Positions 39,054 through 48,054 of a stretch of 64,000 nucleotides of DNA are shown piece by piece (the stretch's first letter is position 1; every line of letters begins with the position of its first letter). The position numbers and the translations under genes are program-made. The stretch comes from CSP1-4 sp963777975. GTDB taxonomy: Bacteria; Chloroflexota; Limnocylindria; Limnocylindrales; CSP1-4. The DNA lies in NCBI GenBank assembly GCA_963777975.1, contig CAVZSO010000013.1, forward strand, positions 62,001 through 126,000, given 5' to 3'. The notes beneath the pieces were generated by a model that was not told the origin of the DNA, ran no database searches, and was given only the letters and a program-made list of their open reading frames with translations.

Positions 39054-39515
39054 CTATTCCAGCCAGTCGATGCCGAAGTCGTTGGACAGCCGCTGGAACA
39101 TGGCATCGTCGAGCAGCCCGTCGCGCTCGGCCTGCGCCACGGCGTCGAACCATCGATCGAGACCGCCGGGCACGGCCATGAACAGGTAACGCGACCGGGT
39201 GTCGAGCGGATTGCGGATGGCATGGGGGATGCCCTTCGGCAGCCGAGCGATCCCGCCCGCCTCCAGGATCTCGGACCGATCGGCGAGCCGGACCTCGAGC
39301 GCACCCTCGATGACGAAGCCGATCTCATCCTCGCGGCCGTGGATGTGCATCCGATTGCCGTCACCAGGTTCGAACGCCGCTTCGAACAGGTAGATCGAGC
39401 CGCCGGTCTGTTGGCTGGTCAGCTTGTGCGTGACGCCAAGGAAGTCCAGCACCGTGCCCGATCGCGCTGGCACGAAGGTCGGTCCGGTCTCGTCGGGTCG
39501 CACAGCTGCCTCCAT
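39054..39515 (-). CDS. Cupin-domain protein
   Basis: A 153-residue single-domain cupin starting at ATG 39515 (MEAAVRPDETGPTF). The metal-binding motifs are NRMHIHGREDEIGFVIEGALEV (motif 1, HxH...E) and IPHAIRN (motif 2 His). The C-terminal helical tail ends SNDFGIDWLE. The small-molecule substrate is unknown. Confidence 0.8.
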   Translation of the reverse strand: MEAAVRPDETGPTFVPARSGTVLDFLGVTHKLTSQQTGGSIYLFEAAFEPGDGNRMHIHGREDEIGFVIEGALEVRLADRSEILEAGGIARLPKGIPHAIRNPLDTRSRYLFMAVPGGLDRWFDAVAQAERDGLLDDAMFQRLSNDFGIDWLE

Positions 39516-39579
39516 CCCTGATGCGAGCCCGGCCGCCGAGCGCCTCGGACGTCCCGTCCGTGGGGCCTTCGCCGGCGCG

Positions 39580-39585
39580 TAGAAT
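39580..39585 (+). promoter_or_regulatory. -10 element of rnpB (TAGAAT)
   Basis: TAGAAT ends 7 nt before the first base of the RNase P RNA helix P1, the distance expected for a -10 hexamer. No good -35 was found 16-18 nt upstream. Confidence 0.55.
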
Positions 39586-39592
39586 CGACCAT

Positions 39593-39953
39593 GCCAGCGA
39601 GGCGACCGGACGGTCGCGTGTCGCCCGGGGTGACCCGGGCGGCCCGAGGAAAGTCCGAGCTCCACGACGCAGGGTAGCGGGTAACACCCGTCCGCCGAGA
39701 GGCGAGGACCAGCGCCACAGAGACGAGCCGCAGCACCGGGCGACCGGAGCCGCGGGTGAAACGGGCAAGCTCTACCCGGTGCAAGGCCGAATAGGAGGAC
39801 GCGTCGCCGGCTTCGGCCGTCGACACGGGCGCGTCGCCCGGGTCCTCGGGTAGGCCGCTAGAGACGTCGGGCGACCGCCGTCGTAGATGGATGACCGTCC
39901 CCGTGGCCGCGAGGTCCCGGGACAGAACTCGGCTTACAGGTCGGCTCGCTGGC
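39593..39953 (+). ncRNA. rnpB: RNase P RNA (bacterial type A)
   Basis: About 361 nt. The ends GCCAGCGAG (39593-39601) and CTCGCTGGC (39945-39953) pair as helix P1. Conserved blocks occur in order: GAGGAAAGTCCGAGCTCC, CAGGGTA, GGGTAACACCC, AGGACCAGCGCCACAGAGA, GTGAAACGGG, CTACCCGGTGCAAGGCC, the GTAGATGGATGACC region, and ACAGAACTCGGCTTACAGG near the 3' end. This is the catalytic RNA that trims tRNA 5' ends. It has its own -10 element at 39580. Confidence 0.95.
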
Positions 39954-39996
39954 GCTTCCCGACGGTGGCCTCGCGCCCGGCTGGGTCCGTGGCGGG

Positions 39997-40239
39997 CTAG
40001 TCTTCGTCGGGTCGGAAGATGTGATCGGCCGTGCAGGACGCGCAGATAGGTCGCGCCGACGCCAGGTCACCGAGCGGGATGGGGACCTGTCGGTCGGGAT
40101 AGAGGCACTCGACCTCGTACAACGCCTCAGGTCGCTTGCGGACCGCGATGAGGCGCCGATACGTGCAGCGGCGCAGATGCTCGGCAGCGTCAGCCGCCGG
40201 CGTCAGCGCGGGCTTGGCGAAGGGCTGCAGGAGCGCCAC
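39997..40239 (-). CDS. Small Cys-containing hypothetical protein (80 aa)
   Basis: No family recognised. The protein has CTYRRLIAVRKRPEALYEVECLYP-like sequence in the middle and CASC near the C-terminus (ICASCTADHIFRPDED); four Cys could bind zinc. Codon structure and the acidic C-terminus look like a real gene. It lies just downstream of rnpB on the opposite strand. Confidence 0.55.
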   Translation of the reverse strand: MALLQPFAKPALTPAADAAEHLRRCTYRRLIAVRKRPEALYEVECLYPDRQVPIPLGDLASARPICASCTADHIFRPDED

Positions 40240-40547
40240 GATCGGAGCCAGACCTCATCATCCGGGCACCCGATGCCCGACTTCGCGGACGACGGCGCTC
40301 GGATCCCGAGACCACGACCGACGACCGGGCGGCAGCCTAGCATCGGCGTCAAGGGTGCAGCAAGGCACCGGAAGGTACTAGCCGGTACCGTCGAGCGATG
40401 CCTGCAGCACCTTCGCAACGGCCCCGCTGGCCCCACCCGGTCCAGGCTCCGTTGCCGGTTGACACCGGTTCCTCGATCCCGTGACAGAGGCCCGGGACCC
40501 CCGTGCTAGACTCCCGGCCGACCGACGAGGCGAGGACGGAGACGCGG

Positions 40548-41399
40548 GTGATCGACGAGCCAACCACGCGCCAGCCCGACGCCGCGGGACGGGGCCGTGC
40601 GGAGGCCCAGGCGGATCCCGACTCGACGGCCTTCGACGCTCCGCCCGACCTTGACAGTGCGACTGCGGAAGCGCTGCTGACGCTGCCCGGACGCTCGCCG
40701 GACCCGGTCATCTGCCCATTCCTGCGTGCTGGCGCCGGGACCGACCTGCCGCCCGACGCGGCCAGAACCGGTCATCGATGCGTGGCCGTCCAGCCCGCGG
40801 TCGCGGTCGGCGACCGGCAGCGGCAACTCCTCTGCCAGGTGGCCACCCATCCGACCTGCCCACGCTACGTCCGCGGAGAGGCTGGGTTGCGAGCGGCATT
40901 GGCGCCGGGTCTCGGACAGCGCGGACGTGCGGCTCCGATCGCCATCGGCACCGCCGTTGTCCTGCTCATCGCCGCGGCCGCCGTGGCGGTCACCAGCGGG
41001 ATCGGTACCGCTGGCGGCGAAGTGGCTGGAGGCGGGGCTGCCTCGTCGCCCACCTCCGCCACGAGCTCGCGCGCGGCGGCATCTCCCGTCGAGGATGGTT
41101 CGGCCCCGGCGGGCTCCCCGGGCGCGACCGAGCCTCCGGCCACCGTGGCTCCCGTGGCCACCGTTCGCCCGACCCTCGTCGCGACCGCGGACCTGCCGAC
41201 GCCCTGGCGCGGCCTCGAACCATGCCCTGCGCCGGCCACCTGCTACCTCTACGTCGTCCAGCGAGGTGACACGTTCGGCGCCATCGCTGCCCGCTTCGAG
41301 ACCACCGTCAAGAAGCTGCGCCGACTGAACCCTGAGCTCACCGATCCGAGCACCATCCGGGTCGGCTCCACGCTGCGGGTGCCACCGCCCTCGTCCTGA
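40548..41399 (+). CDS. Membrane-anchored LysM protein with Cys-rich N-terminal region
   Basis: A protein of about 283 aa. The cytoplasmic N-terminal part has four spaced Cys in VICPFLRAG...GHRC...LLC...PTCPRY, possibly a zinc site. A membrane segment (IAIGTAVVLLIAAAAVAV) follows, then a Ser/Pro/Thr/Ala-rich linker and a C-terminal LysM domain (YVVQRGDTFGAIAARFET, LRRLNPELTDPSTIRVGS) for peptidoglycan binding. GTG 40548 is preferred; TAGACT at 40507-40512 looks like its -10, ruling out a start at 40503. It lies upstream of the dcw cluster. Confidence 0.75.
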   Translation: MIDEPTTRQPDAAGRGRAEAQADPDSTAFDAPPDLDSATAEALLTLPGRSPDPVICPFLRAGAGTDLPPDAARTGHRCVAVQPAVAVGDRQRQLLCQVATHPTCPRYVRGEAGLRAALAPGLGQRGRAAPIAIGTAVVLLIAAAAVAVTSGIGTAGGEVAGGGAASSPTSATSSRAAASPVEDGSAPAGSPGATEPPATVAPVATVRPTLVATADLPTPWRGLEPCPAPATCYLYVVQRGDTFGAIAARFETTVKKLRRLNPELTDPSTIRVGSTLRVPPPSS

Positions 41400-41519
41400 T
41401 CAGGCGATCAACGGGCGACCCCGGGCCCAGAGCTTGGTTCTGGGACTCCGGCGACGATCGACCGACGACCTCGGGCGATCCATCGAGGCCGCCCGGACGC
41501 CTCCCTTGCAAGAACGGGC

Positions 41520-41547
41520 TTGACGAAGGCTCGCCGCGGTGTAAGAT
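41520..41547 (+). promoter_or_regulatory. Promoter of the dcw cluster (Pmra)
   Basis: TTGACG (41520-41525) and TAAGAT (41542-41547) are spaced by 16 bp, a good sigma-70-type promoter. Transcription should start near 41554, immediately before the MraZ-box-like repeats. The rest of the gap 41400-41519 contains only a weak hairpin (CCCAGA/TCTGGG, 41426-41444). Confidence 0.65.
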
Positions 41548-41555
41548 GCCCGCCA

Positions 41556-41606
41556 CGTGGCACAAAGTGGCACGAAGTGGGGACCAGGGGTGAATGCTCG
41601 GTGGGG
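41556..41606 (+). promoter_or_regulatory. Probable MraZ operator: GTGG repeats with 10-bp period
   Basis: GTGG occurs at 41557, 41567 and 41577, exactly 10 bp apart, followed by GGGGTG (41587) and GTGGGG (41601, 41629). MraZ in other bacteria binds several TGGGN repeats separated by 5 bp upstream of its own gene. The position just after the -10 element suggests autorepression. Confidence 0.6.
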
Positions 41607-41690
41607 AACCTGGCGCGGTGGCCCGCAAGTGGGGAGCCACGGTCAGTCCCGAGCACACCCTGTCCGGGCAGTCGCACTGGAGCAGGCAGG

Positions 41691-42119
41691 GTGTTCACCG
41701 GCGAGTACCGGCACACGATCGACGCCAAGGGCCGCATCGCGGTCCCGGCGCGCTTTCGTGCACGGCTCGACGGCGGCGCCTTCGTCTCGCGCTGGATCGA
41801 CGGTTGCCTGGGGGTCTTCCCGCGGAGTGTCTTCGAGGACCTGGCGGACCGAGTCGCCGCCAAGCCCGTCACGGACGCTGGTGCTCGGACCTTCTCGCGC
41901 TTCGTCTTCTCGGGGGCCTTCGAGATCGAGCTCGATGGCCAGGGTCGGGTGGTCGTGCCGCCCGGCCTCCGGGAGTGGGCGGGCCTGGAAGGGGAGACCG
42001 TGGTGGTCGGCTCTCGCGATCACATCGAGCTGTGGGCTCCCGCCGCATGGGACACCTACAGCGCGGCGATGACCTCGCCCGATGTCCTCGCTGAGCACCT
42101 CCAGGGTCTCGGCATCTAG
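41691..42119 (+). CDS. mraZ: Transcriptional regulator/division protein MraZ
   Basis: A 142-residue MraZ with two AbrB-like SpoVT domains: GEYRHTIDAKGRIAVPARFR near the N-terminus and a second half with FEIELDGQGRVVVPPGLREW. GTG 41691 is the natural start (VFTGEYRHTID). It is the first gene of the dcw cluster and probably represses its own promoter through the repeats at 41557-41606. Confidence 0.93.
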   Translation: MFTGEYRHTIDAKGRIAVPARFRARLDGGAFVSRWIDGCLGVFPRSVFEDLADRVAAKPVTDAGARTFSRFVFSGAFEIELDGQGRVVVPPGLREWAGLEGETVVVGSRDHIELWAPAAWDTYSAAMTSPDVLAEHLQGLGI

Positions 42120-42163
42120 CGAACCACACGCGTCTTCAGGATCCGGACGGATCCAACGTCGGC

Positions 42164-43114
42164 ATGGCAGCACTGGACGTAGGGCACCGGCCCGTGATGG
42201 TGGAGGAGGTCTTGATGGCTCTCTCGCCGCTCCCGGGCCAACGCCAGATCGATGCCACGCTCGGCGGTGGAGGGCACGCCGTCCGGATCCTGGAGGCGAA
42301 TTCGCCTGATGGCCGCCTGCTCGGACTGGATGCCGATCAGGCGGCCATCGCCAGATGCCAGGTCCGCCTGGCGGTGTTCGGCGAGCGGGCGACGCTGCGA
42401 CAGGCGAATTTCGAGGAGCTCGACGAGGTCGCCCCGGCCGCGGGCTTCGGAGCCGTCGACGGCATCCTGTTCGATCTCGGGCTGAGCTCCTTCCAGCTGG
42501 CCGACGACGAACGCGGCTTCAGCTTCCGCTCCGGCGGACCGCTCGACCTGCGCTTCGACGTCAGCCGCGGTCGCCCGGCCACGGACCTCCTGCGCGACCT
42601 CGATGAGCGCGACCTGGCGCGGATCCTGCGCACATATGGCGAGGAACCCTTCGCGGGGCGCATCGCCAGGGCCATCGTGGCGCAGCGCCGGCAAGCGCCG
42701 ATCGAGACCGCCGATCAGCTGGCCGTGCTGGTCGAGCGCGCCGTCCCCGCGCCGCGCGGCCGCCGTCGCACGCACCCAGCGACGCGGACCTTCCAGGCCC
42801 TGCGGATCGCGGTCAACCGGGAGCTGGAGGTCCTGCCGCGCGCCTTGACGGCCGCGGTCGATCTGCTCCGGCCCGGTGGCCGGCTGGCCGTCCTTGCCTA
42901 CCACTCGCTCGAGGATCGCATCGTCAAGCGCTTCCTGGCCGCCGAGCGGCGTGGCTGCATCTGCCCACCGGAGGTGCCGGTCTGCGTCTGCGGTCGGTCG
43001 CCCCGACTGCGCTCGATCGGCCCCACACCGGGCTTCCCGTCCGACGACGAGATCGCCGCCAATCCTCGGGCTCGGAGCGCGCGACTCCGGGCTGCTCAGC
43101 GACTCGCGGTCTGA
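42164..43114 (+). CDS. rsmH: 16S rRNA (cytosine1402-N4)-methyltransferase RsmH
   Basis: A 316-residue SAM-dependent methyltransferase: HRPVMVEEVLMAL, SAM loop DATLGGGGHAVRIL, DGILFDLGLSSFQLADDERGF, HPATRTFQALRIAVNREL, and the late YHSLEDRIVKRFL with Cys-rich CICPPEVPVCVCG. It methylates C1402 in the ribosomal P site. It follows mraZ by 44 nt as is normal. Confidence 0.95.
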   Translation: MAALDVGHRPVMVEEVLMALSPLPGQRQIDATLGGGGHAVRILEANSPDGRLLGLDADQAAIARCQVRLAVFGERATLRQANFEELDEVAPAAGFGAVDGILFDLGLSSFQLADDERGFSFRSGGPLDLRFDVSRGRPATDLLRDLDERDLARILRTYGEEPFAGRIARAIVAQRRQAPIETADQLAVLVERAVPAPRGRRRTHPATRTFQALRIAVNRELEVLPRALTAAVDLLRPGGRLAVLAYHSLEDRIVKRFLAAERRGCICPPEVPVCVCGRSPRLRSIGPTPGFPSDDEIAANPRARSARLRAAQRLAV

Positions 43115-43213
43115 GGTCGCCATCGACGTATGCGTCCCTGCCCACCGCCACCCATGCCAGCCCAGGACCAACCCGCACCTTCGCCCGATGACCGACACGA
43201 GGAGGGATCGATC

Positions 43214-43417
43214 GTGAGCCGCCACCAGTCCCGCCGTCGCCGGACCTACGGCCGACGCCAGCACGAGCTCCACGAGCGACGCGACCGACCGGATACCGGC
43301 CAGCTGCTGGACCTCGACGACGACCAGGCCGCCGATGAGGCGACCGCCTTCGAGGTCTCGCCGCCGCTCTTCGACCTGTTCTCGCCACGACTGCGCTTCT
43401 TCGAGGGGCGTGGCTGA
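43214..43417 (+). CDS. Small basic-then-acidic hypothetical protein (67 aa) between rsmH and ftsL
   Basis: GTG 43214 with GAGGAGGG 8-9 nt upstream begins SRHQSRRRRTYGRRQHELHE. An acidic middle (LLDLDDDQAADEAT) follows, then FEVSPPLFDLFSPRLRFFEG. The stop overlaps the ftsL start as TGATG. I recognise no family; position suggests a division-associated protein. Confidence 0.6.
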   Translation: MSRHQSRRRRTYGRRQHELHERRDRPDTGQLLDLDDDQAADEATAFEVSPPLFDLFSPRLRFFEGRG

Positions 43418-43770
43418 TGGCCGTCTCTGCTGGCGCGCGCCGCGCCACCACGCCGACCCTTCTGCTGCCGCGGCGGAAGGGATCGGCCCGGGAGCGGGCC
43501 CGCCGGCGGACGAACCGCGCGGGCATCGCCCTGGCTGCGATCATCGCGGCCTTCCTGCTCGGCCTCTTCTACCTGACGCAGACCCTGGGCACGGCGATGA
43601 CCCGTTTCGACATCGAGTCGCTCGCCGCGCAGCGGGCCGACATCGAGCAACGGATCCTGTCGGTCGAAGGCGACATCGCGCGCTGGGGCGCGGAGCCGGC
43701 CATCGTCCATGGTGCCCAGCAGGCCGGCATGGATAGCCTCGGGACCAGCCTCCGCGTGCCGGGGCGCTGA
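43417..43770 (+). CDS. ftsL: FtsL-like septum protein
   Basis: A 117-residue bitopic protein: basic N-terminus (RRKGSARERARRRTNRAG), one membrane helix (IALAAIIAAFLLGLFYLT), then a short coiled coil (FDIESLAAQRADIEQRILSVE). FtsL sequences are weakly conserved, so assignment rests on topology and on position between rsmH and ftsI. It should join FtsQ in the divisome. Confidence 0.75.
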   Translation: MAVSAGARRATTPTLLLPRRKGSARERARRRTNRAGIALAAIIAAFLLGLFYLTQTLGTAMTRFDIESLAAQRADIEQRILSVEGDIARWGAEPAIVHGAQQAGMDSLGTSLRVPGR

Positions 43771-43777
43771 TCGCGCG

Positions 43778-45601
43778 ATGTTGGGTCGGACCGACCGTCG
43801 CCTGCGCCTGCTCGCCCTGCTCGTCGGCTTCGTGCTGTTCGCAGGGATGCTCGCCGCGCGTCTGGCCTACTGGCAGGTCGTGCGCGGCGCGGAGATGCGG
43901 GTCGACGCCATGGCCCAGCTCGAACGCTCCGTCAGCCAGCCTTCGGTGCGCGGTGACATCTTCGATCGCAGCGGGACCGTCGTGCTGGCCACGACGACCT
44001 ACCTCGACCTGCTGGCGGCCTATCCGGCCCGGATCGACCCCGCCGACCGCGAGCGCGTGGCGACGGAGCTTTCGACCATGCTCGAGCTCGACGCCGCGTC
44101 CGCCGACAAGCTCCACCAGACCCTCGAGCGCGGCGGGGAATACGCGGTCCTCTTCCGCGCCCTGACGCGCCGGCAGAGCGATGCCGTGCGTGCCGCCATC
44201 GAGGACCCCGACCCTGCGCGGCGCCTCGAGTGGATCGACCTCGAGCCCCAGCCGGTGCGCGCCTACCCCAACGAGGGCGGCGCCCCGGGCACGACGCTGG
44301 CCTCCAGGCTGATCGGCTTCACCAACCGCGAGGGTGAGGGCCAGTACGGCATCGAGCAGCGCTTCCAGGCCCTGCTGGGTGGCCGCCCGCGGATCATGAC
44401 GGCCCAGCGCGACGTGTCGGGCCGCGTCATCGCCGACACCGAGCGCCTGGTGGATGCCGGCGTGCCCGGCTCGGACATCCGCCTGACCATCGACGCGGGT
44501 CTGCAGCTCCAGCTCGAGAAGGAGCTCTACGCGGCCTGGGTCGCCGACAAGGCCAAGATGGCGTCGGCGGTGGTCATGGACCCAGCCACCGGCGAGATCC
44601 TGGCCTGGGCCAGCGTGCCCGGCTATGACGCCAATGACTACGGACGGACGGCCGCCCAGGATCCCTCGATCCTCGTCGACCCCGTCGTCAGCGAGGTCTA
44701 CGAGCCGGGCTCGGTGATGAAGATGTTCGTCGCCGCGGCGGCGTACGATTCGGGCGCGTTGACCCGCAAGACGATCATCAACGACACGCCGACCCTGGTC
44801 TTCGGGACCGAGAAGGTGAGCGACTCCGATCACCGTGGCATGGGCCCGGTCACCTTCGAGGACGGCATCGCCTACTCCCGCAACATCGTGGCGGCGCGGT
44901 CCGCGAGGATGCTCGGGAAGAACGTCCGGGCGGCCGCCGCGAGCCTGTACGGCATGTGGGATCGGCTGGGCATCGGTCGCAAGACCGGGGTCGAGACGTC
45001 CGGCGAGGTGGCCGGTCTGGTCGTCGATCCGGCGACGCAACAGTGGGCCGGCATCGATCTGGCCAACCGGAGCTTCGGCCAGGGCGTTGCCGTCAACCAG
45101 CTCCAGCTGGCGCAGGCATTCGCGGCCATGGTCAACGGCGGCCAGTTCGTGCGGCCGCGCCTGGTGGCCGACCTGGCCGGTCAACCGGTCGAGGCCGTGC
45201 CGCCCGAGCAGGTCCTCGACGCGCGCGTCTCGACCGAGCTGCGCGACCTGATGCGGCATGTCGTGACCAAGGTGCCCTGGTATCGCAAAGGCACGCAGAT
45301 CAAGGGCTACGCGGTGGGCGGCAAGACCGGTACGGCGCAGATCTGGGACTCCTCGCGCGGGCAGTGGATGCACAACGTCTTCAACTTCAGCTTCGTCGGT
45401 TACGTCGGTCAGACGCGCGACCGGCCGGCGGCGATCGTCGCCATCCGCATCGGGCAGGCCAAGCCGCGCGTCGCCGGCCAGGGCTTGCTGCAGCTCAAGA
45501 TCACGTCCTACGAGCTCTTCCGTCGGGTCGCACTCGACATCATCGACACGTTGGGCATCCCGCCACAGGACACACGGAACCGTGTCGCGCGCGGCGAATG
45601 A
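43778..45601 (+). CDS. ftsI: Peptidoglycan transpeptidase FtsI/PBP2-class (class B penicillin-binding protein)
   Basis: A 607-residue class B PBP. An N-terminal membrane helix (LLALLVGFVLFAGMLAARLA) precedes the dimerisation domain (RGDIFDRSGTVVLATT). Transpeptidase motifs follow: SxxK in YEPGSVMKMF, SxN in AYSRNIVAA, KTG in VGGKTGTAQI. It cross-links septal peptidoglycan with FtsW. ATG 43778; its stop overlaps murF as ATGA. Confidence 0.92.
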   Translation: MLGRTDRRLRLLALLVGFVLFAGMLAARLAYWQVVRGAEMRVDAMAQLERSVSQPSVRGDIFDRSGTVVLATTTYLDLLAAYPARIDPADRERVATELSTMLELDAASADKLHQTLERGGEYAVLFRALTRRQSDAVRAAIEDPDPARRLEWIDLEPQPVRAYPNEGGAPGTTLASRLIGFTNREGEGQYGIEQRFQALLGGRPRIMTAQRDVSGRVIADTERLVDAGVPGSDIRLTIDAGLQLQLEKELYAAWVADKAKMASAVVMDPATGEILAWASVPGYDANDYGRTAAQDPSILVDPVVSEVYEPGSVMKMFVAAAAYDSGALTRKTIINDTPTLVFGTEKVSDSDHRGMGPVTFEDGIAYSRNIVAARSARMLGKNVRAAAASLYGMWDRLGIGRKTGVETSGEVAGLVVDPATQQWAGIDLANRSFGQGVAVNQLQLAQAFAAMVNGGQFVRPRLVADLAGQPVEAVPPEQVLDARVSTELRDLMRHVVTKVPWYRKGTQIKGYAVGGKTGTAQIWDSSRGQWMHNVFNFSFVGYVGQTRDRPAAIVAIRIGQAKPRVAGQGLLQLKITSYELFRRVALDIIDTLGIPPQDTRNRVARGE

Positions 45602-47077
45602 GCGGCGCCTGGACGCCGGTCGCCGCCATGGCTGAGCGACCGGAAGCCGATCACGAGCGCCGCCTGGTCGGCTTCGGCGCCGATGAGCTGGCCGCCATCG
45701 TCGGCGGCCGAGTCCTGCGAGGCGGCACGCGCCAGATCAAGGGCGCGGCCGTCGACAGCCGGCACATCGGAGCGGGCCAGGCGTTCGTGGCCCTCCCCGG
45801 CGAGCGCACGGATGGGCATCGCTTCCTGGTCGACGCGGCGCGAGCGGGAGCGGCCGTCCTCATCGTGACGGCGCCGCCGGCCTCCGACCAATCGAAGGCG
45901 CTCGCCGCCCACGACGTCGCGATCATCCTCGTGGAGGACGGCCTGGCTGGCGCTGGGCGCCATGGCCGGCGCCTGGCGCGACCGCTTCACGCCGCTCATG
46001 GTCGCCGTCACGGGGTCGTACGCCAAGACGTCCACCAAGGAGGCTGCAGCGACCGTCCTGGCCGCCCGGCTGCGGACGCTCAAGAGCGAAGGCAACCAGA
46101 ACAACGAGATCGGTCTGCCGCTGACGCTCCTGCGGCTCGGTCCGGAACACGAGGCCGCCGTGGTCGAGATGGGCATGTACGTGGCGGGCGACATCGCGGC
46201 CCTGGCCGCTCTGGCGATGCCCAGCATCGGGGTCGTCACCGCGGTCAGCGGTGTGCACCTCGAACGCGCCGGCTCGCTGGCGACCATCGAGCTGGAGAAG
46301 GGCCGACTGGTCGAAGCCCTGCCGCCTGCCGGCACGGCCATCCTCAATGCCGACGACCCTTCGGTCCGTCGCATGGCCGCGCGTACCCAGGCGCACGTCG
46401 TGACCTACGGCTTCGCGCCAGACGCCGCCGTCAGCGCGACCGAGACGCGCTCGCTGGGCACCGATGGCATGCGCTTCATCCTCCGGACACCCGCCGGCGA
46501 GGCCGAGGTGCAGACGCCGGCTCTGGGCATGCTCGGCATCCACAACGCCCTCGCCGCGGCTGCCGTCGGCCACGTGGCCGGCTTCGAGGCCGACGTGATC
46601 GCAGATGCCCTGGCTCTCGGCTTCAGCGCGCCGCATCGGACGAGCGTCGTCGATGCCGGCGCCTGGCGGATCCTGGACGACAGCTACAACGCGAGCCCGG
46701 ACTCGGTGATCGCCGTGCTCGACCTGCTCGCGACGCTGCCTGGGCGATCGGTCGCGGTCCTGGGCGAGATGCTCGAGCTCGGGCCGGACGGCCCGGAGGG
46801 CCATCGCCGGGTGGGACGACACGCAGCAGGCGTCGCCGAGCTGCTCGTCGCGGTCGGCGCTGGCGGTGCCCAGATCGCCGAGGGCGCCCGGCGGACGGCG
46901 CGTGCCGACATCGAGATCCTCGAGGCACCCGACGCCGAAGCCGCGCTGGACCTGCTGCAGCCTCGCCTGCGAGCGGGCGACACCATCCTCATCAAGGGCT
47001 CTCGCGCGGTCGAGCTCGATCGCCTCATCCCGCCGCTGGTGGCACTCGGCCGGGCAGCCGAGGCGGCGACCTCGTGA
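45598..47077 (+). CDS. murF: UDP-MurNAc-tripeptide--D-Ala-D-Ala ligase MurF, frameshifted
   Basis: The N-terminal domain (IKGAAVDSRHIGAGQAFVAL, GERTDGHRFLVDAA) is in the frame of ATG 45598. The ATPase and C-terminal domains are in the next frame: VTGSYAKTSTKEA, KSEGNQNNEIGLPLTLLRL, VVEMGMYVAGDIAALA, NADDPSVRR, DDSYNASPDSVIAVLD, LGEMLELG. Removing one G of GGG near 45949 restores DGLAGAGAMAGAWRDRF. The Walker A has Ala where MurF usually has Gly (GSxGKT). The enzyme adds D-Ala-D-Ala to the peptidoglycan precursor. Confidence 0.85.
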
Positions 47078-48054
47078 ACGTCCTCGTCGTCCAGGGCATC
47101 CTGCTCGCCTTCGCCCTGGTCGTGCTGCTGATGCGGCCCTACCTGGCGCTGCTCAAGCGACTGGGCTTCGGCAAGCGGATCCGGCTCGACGGGCCGGAGG
47201 CGCACTACACCAAGGAAGGCACGCCGACGATGGGCGGCCTGCTCATCATCGGCGTCGTCATCGCGGTCGCCCTGATCCTGGGGCTGGTCGATGCCTCGAC
47301 CTTCGCGCCACTGGCGACGCTGGCGCTGGTGGGCTCGCTGGGCGCCCTCGACGACATCCTCAACGCGCGCACGGGGGAGGGCATCCGAGCTCGACAGAAG
47401 ATGCTCTGGCTCATCGTCGTGGCAGGCTTCGCGGCCTGGCAGATCCAGCAGACCTACGCCATCGACGAGCTGGCCGTGCCCTTCATCGGCGCGGTGCCCA
47501 TCCTGCCCGCGGTCTACGTCGTCTTCGCGGCCTTCGCCATCATCGCCGCCGCCAACGGCGTGAACCTGACCGACGGTCTCGACGGCCTGGCCGGCGGCAC
47601 GCTCATCTTCGCCTTCGTGGCCTACCTCATCATCGCGGCCCTCAACGTGCCGCTCGCCCAGCCCAACCTGGCCGTGCTGTGCGCCCTCATCATCGGGGCG
47701 CTGCTGGGCTTCCTGTGGTTCAACGTCCACCCGGCGCAGATCTTCATGGGCGACTCCGGGTCGCTGGCCCTCGGGGCGACGCTCGCGGTGACGGCCCTCA
47801 TCGCCGGCCAGATCCTGATCCTCGTCCTGATCGGCATCGTCTTCGTGGCCAGCGCGGCCTCGGTCATCCTGCAGGTCGGCTACTACAAGCTGACCGGCGG
47901 CAAGCGCCTCTTCCGGATGACCCCGCTGCACCACCACTTCGAGCTCATCGGCTGGGACGAGGAGAAGATCACGATGCGCTACTGGATCGTGGCCATCCTG
48001 GCCGCGATGCTCGGCGTCGTCCTCTTCCTGGCCACCGTGGACAAGCTGGTATGA
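47074..48054 (+). CDS. mraY: Phospho-N-acetylmuramoyl-pentapeptide transferase MraY
   Basis: A 326-residue polytopic membrane enzyme: EGTPTMGGLLII, LGALDDILNART, NGVNLTDGLDGLAGGT, IFMGDSGSLALG and the late TPLHHHFELIGW, all conserved MraY blocks including the Asp and His active-site residues. It forms lipid I. GTG 47074 overlaps murF (GTGA); the stop overlaps murD (ATGA). Confidence 0.95.
   Translation: MNVLVVQGILLAFALVVLLMRPYLALLKRLGFGKRIRLDGPEAHYTKEGTPTMGGLLIIGVVIAVALILGLVDASTFAPLATLALVGSLGALDDILNARTGEGIRARQKMLWLIVVAGFAAWQIQQTYAIDELAVPFIGAVPILPAVYVVFAAFAIIAAANGVNLTDGLDGLAGGTLIFAFVAYLIIAALNVPLAQPNLAVLCALIIGALLGFLWFNVHPAQIFMGDSGSLALGATLAVTALIAGQILILVLIGIVFVASAASVILQVGYYKLTGGKRLFRMTPLHHHFELIGWDEEKITMRYWIVAILAAMLGVVLFLATVDKLV

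Noticed and set aside
44956..48054. A 1032-codon open frame spanning the end of ftsI to mraY
   Set aside because: It is the mraY frame extended backwards through ftsI and murF antisense-like frames; only the part from 47074 has mraY motifs.
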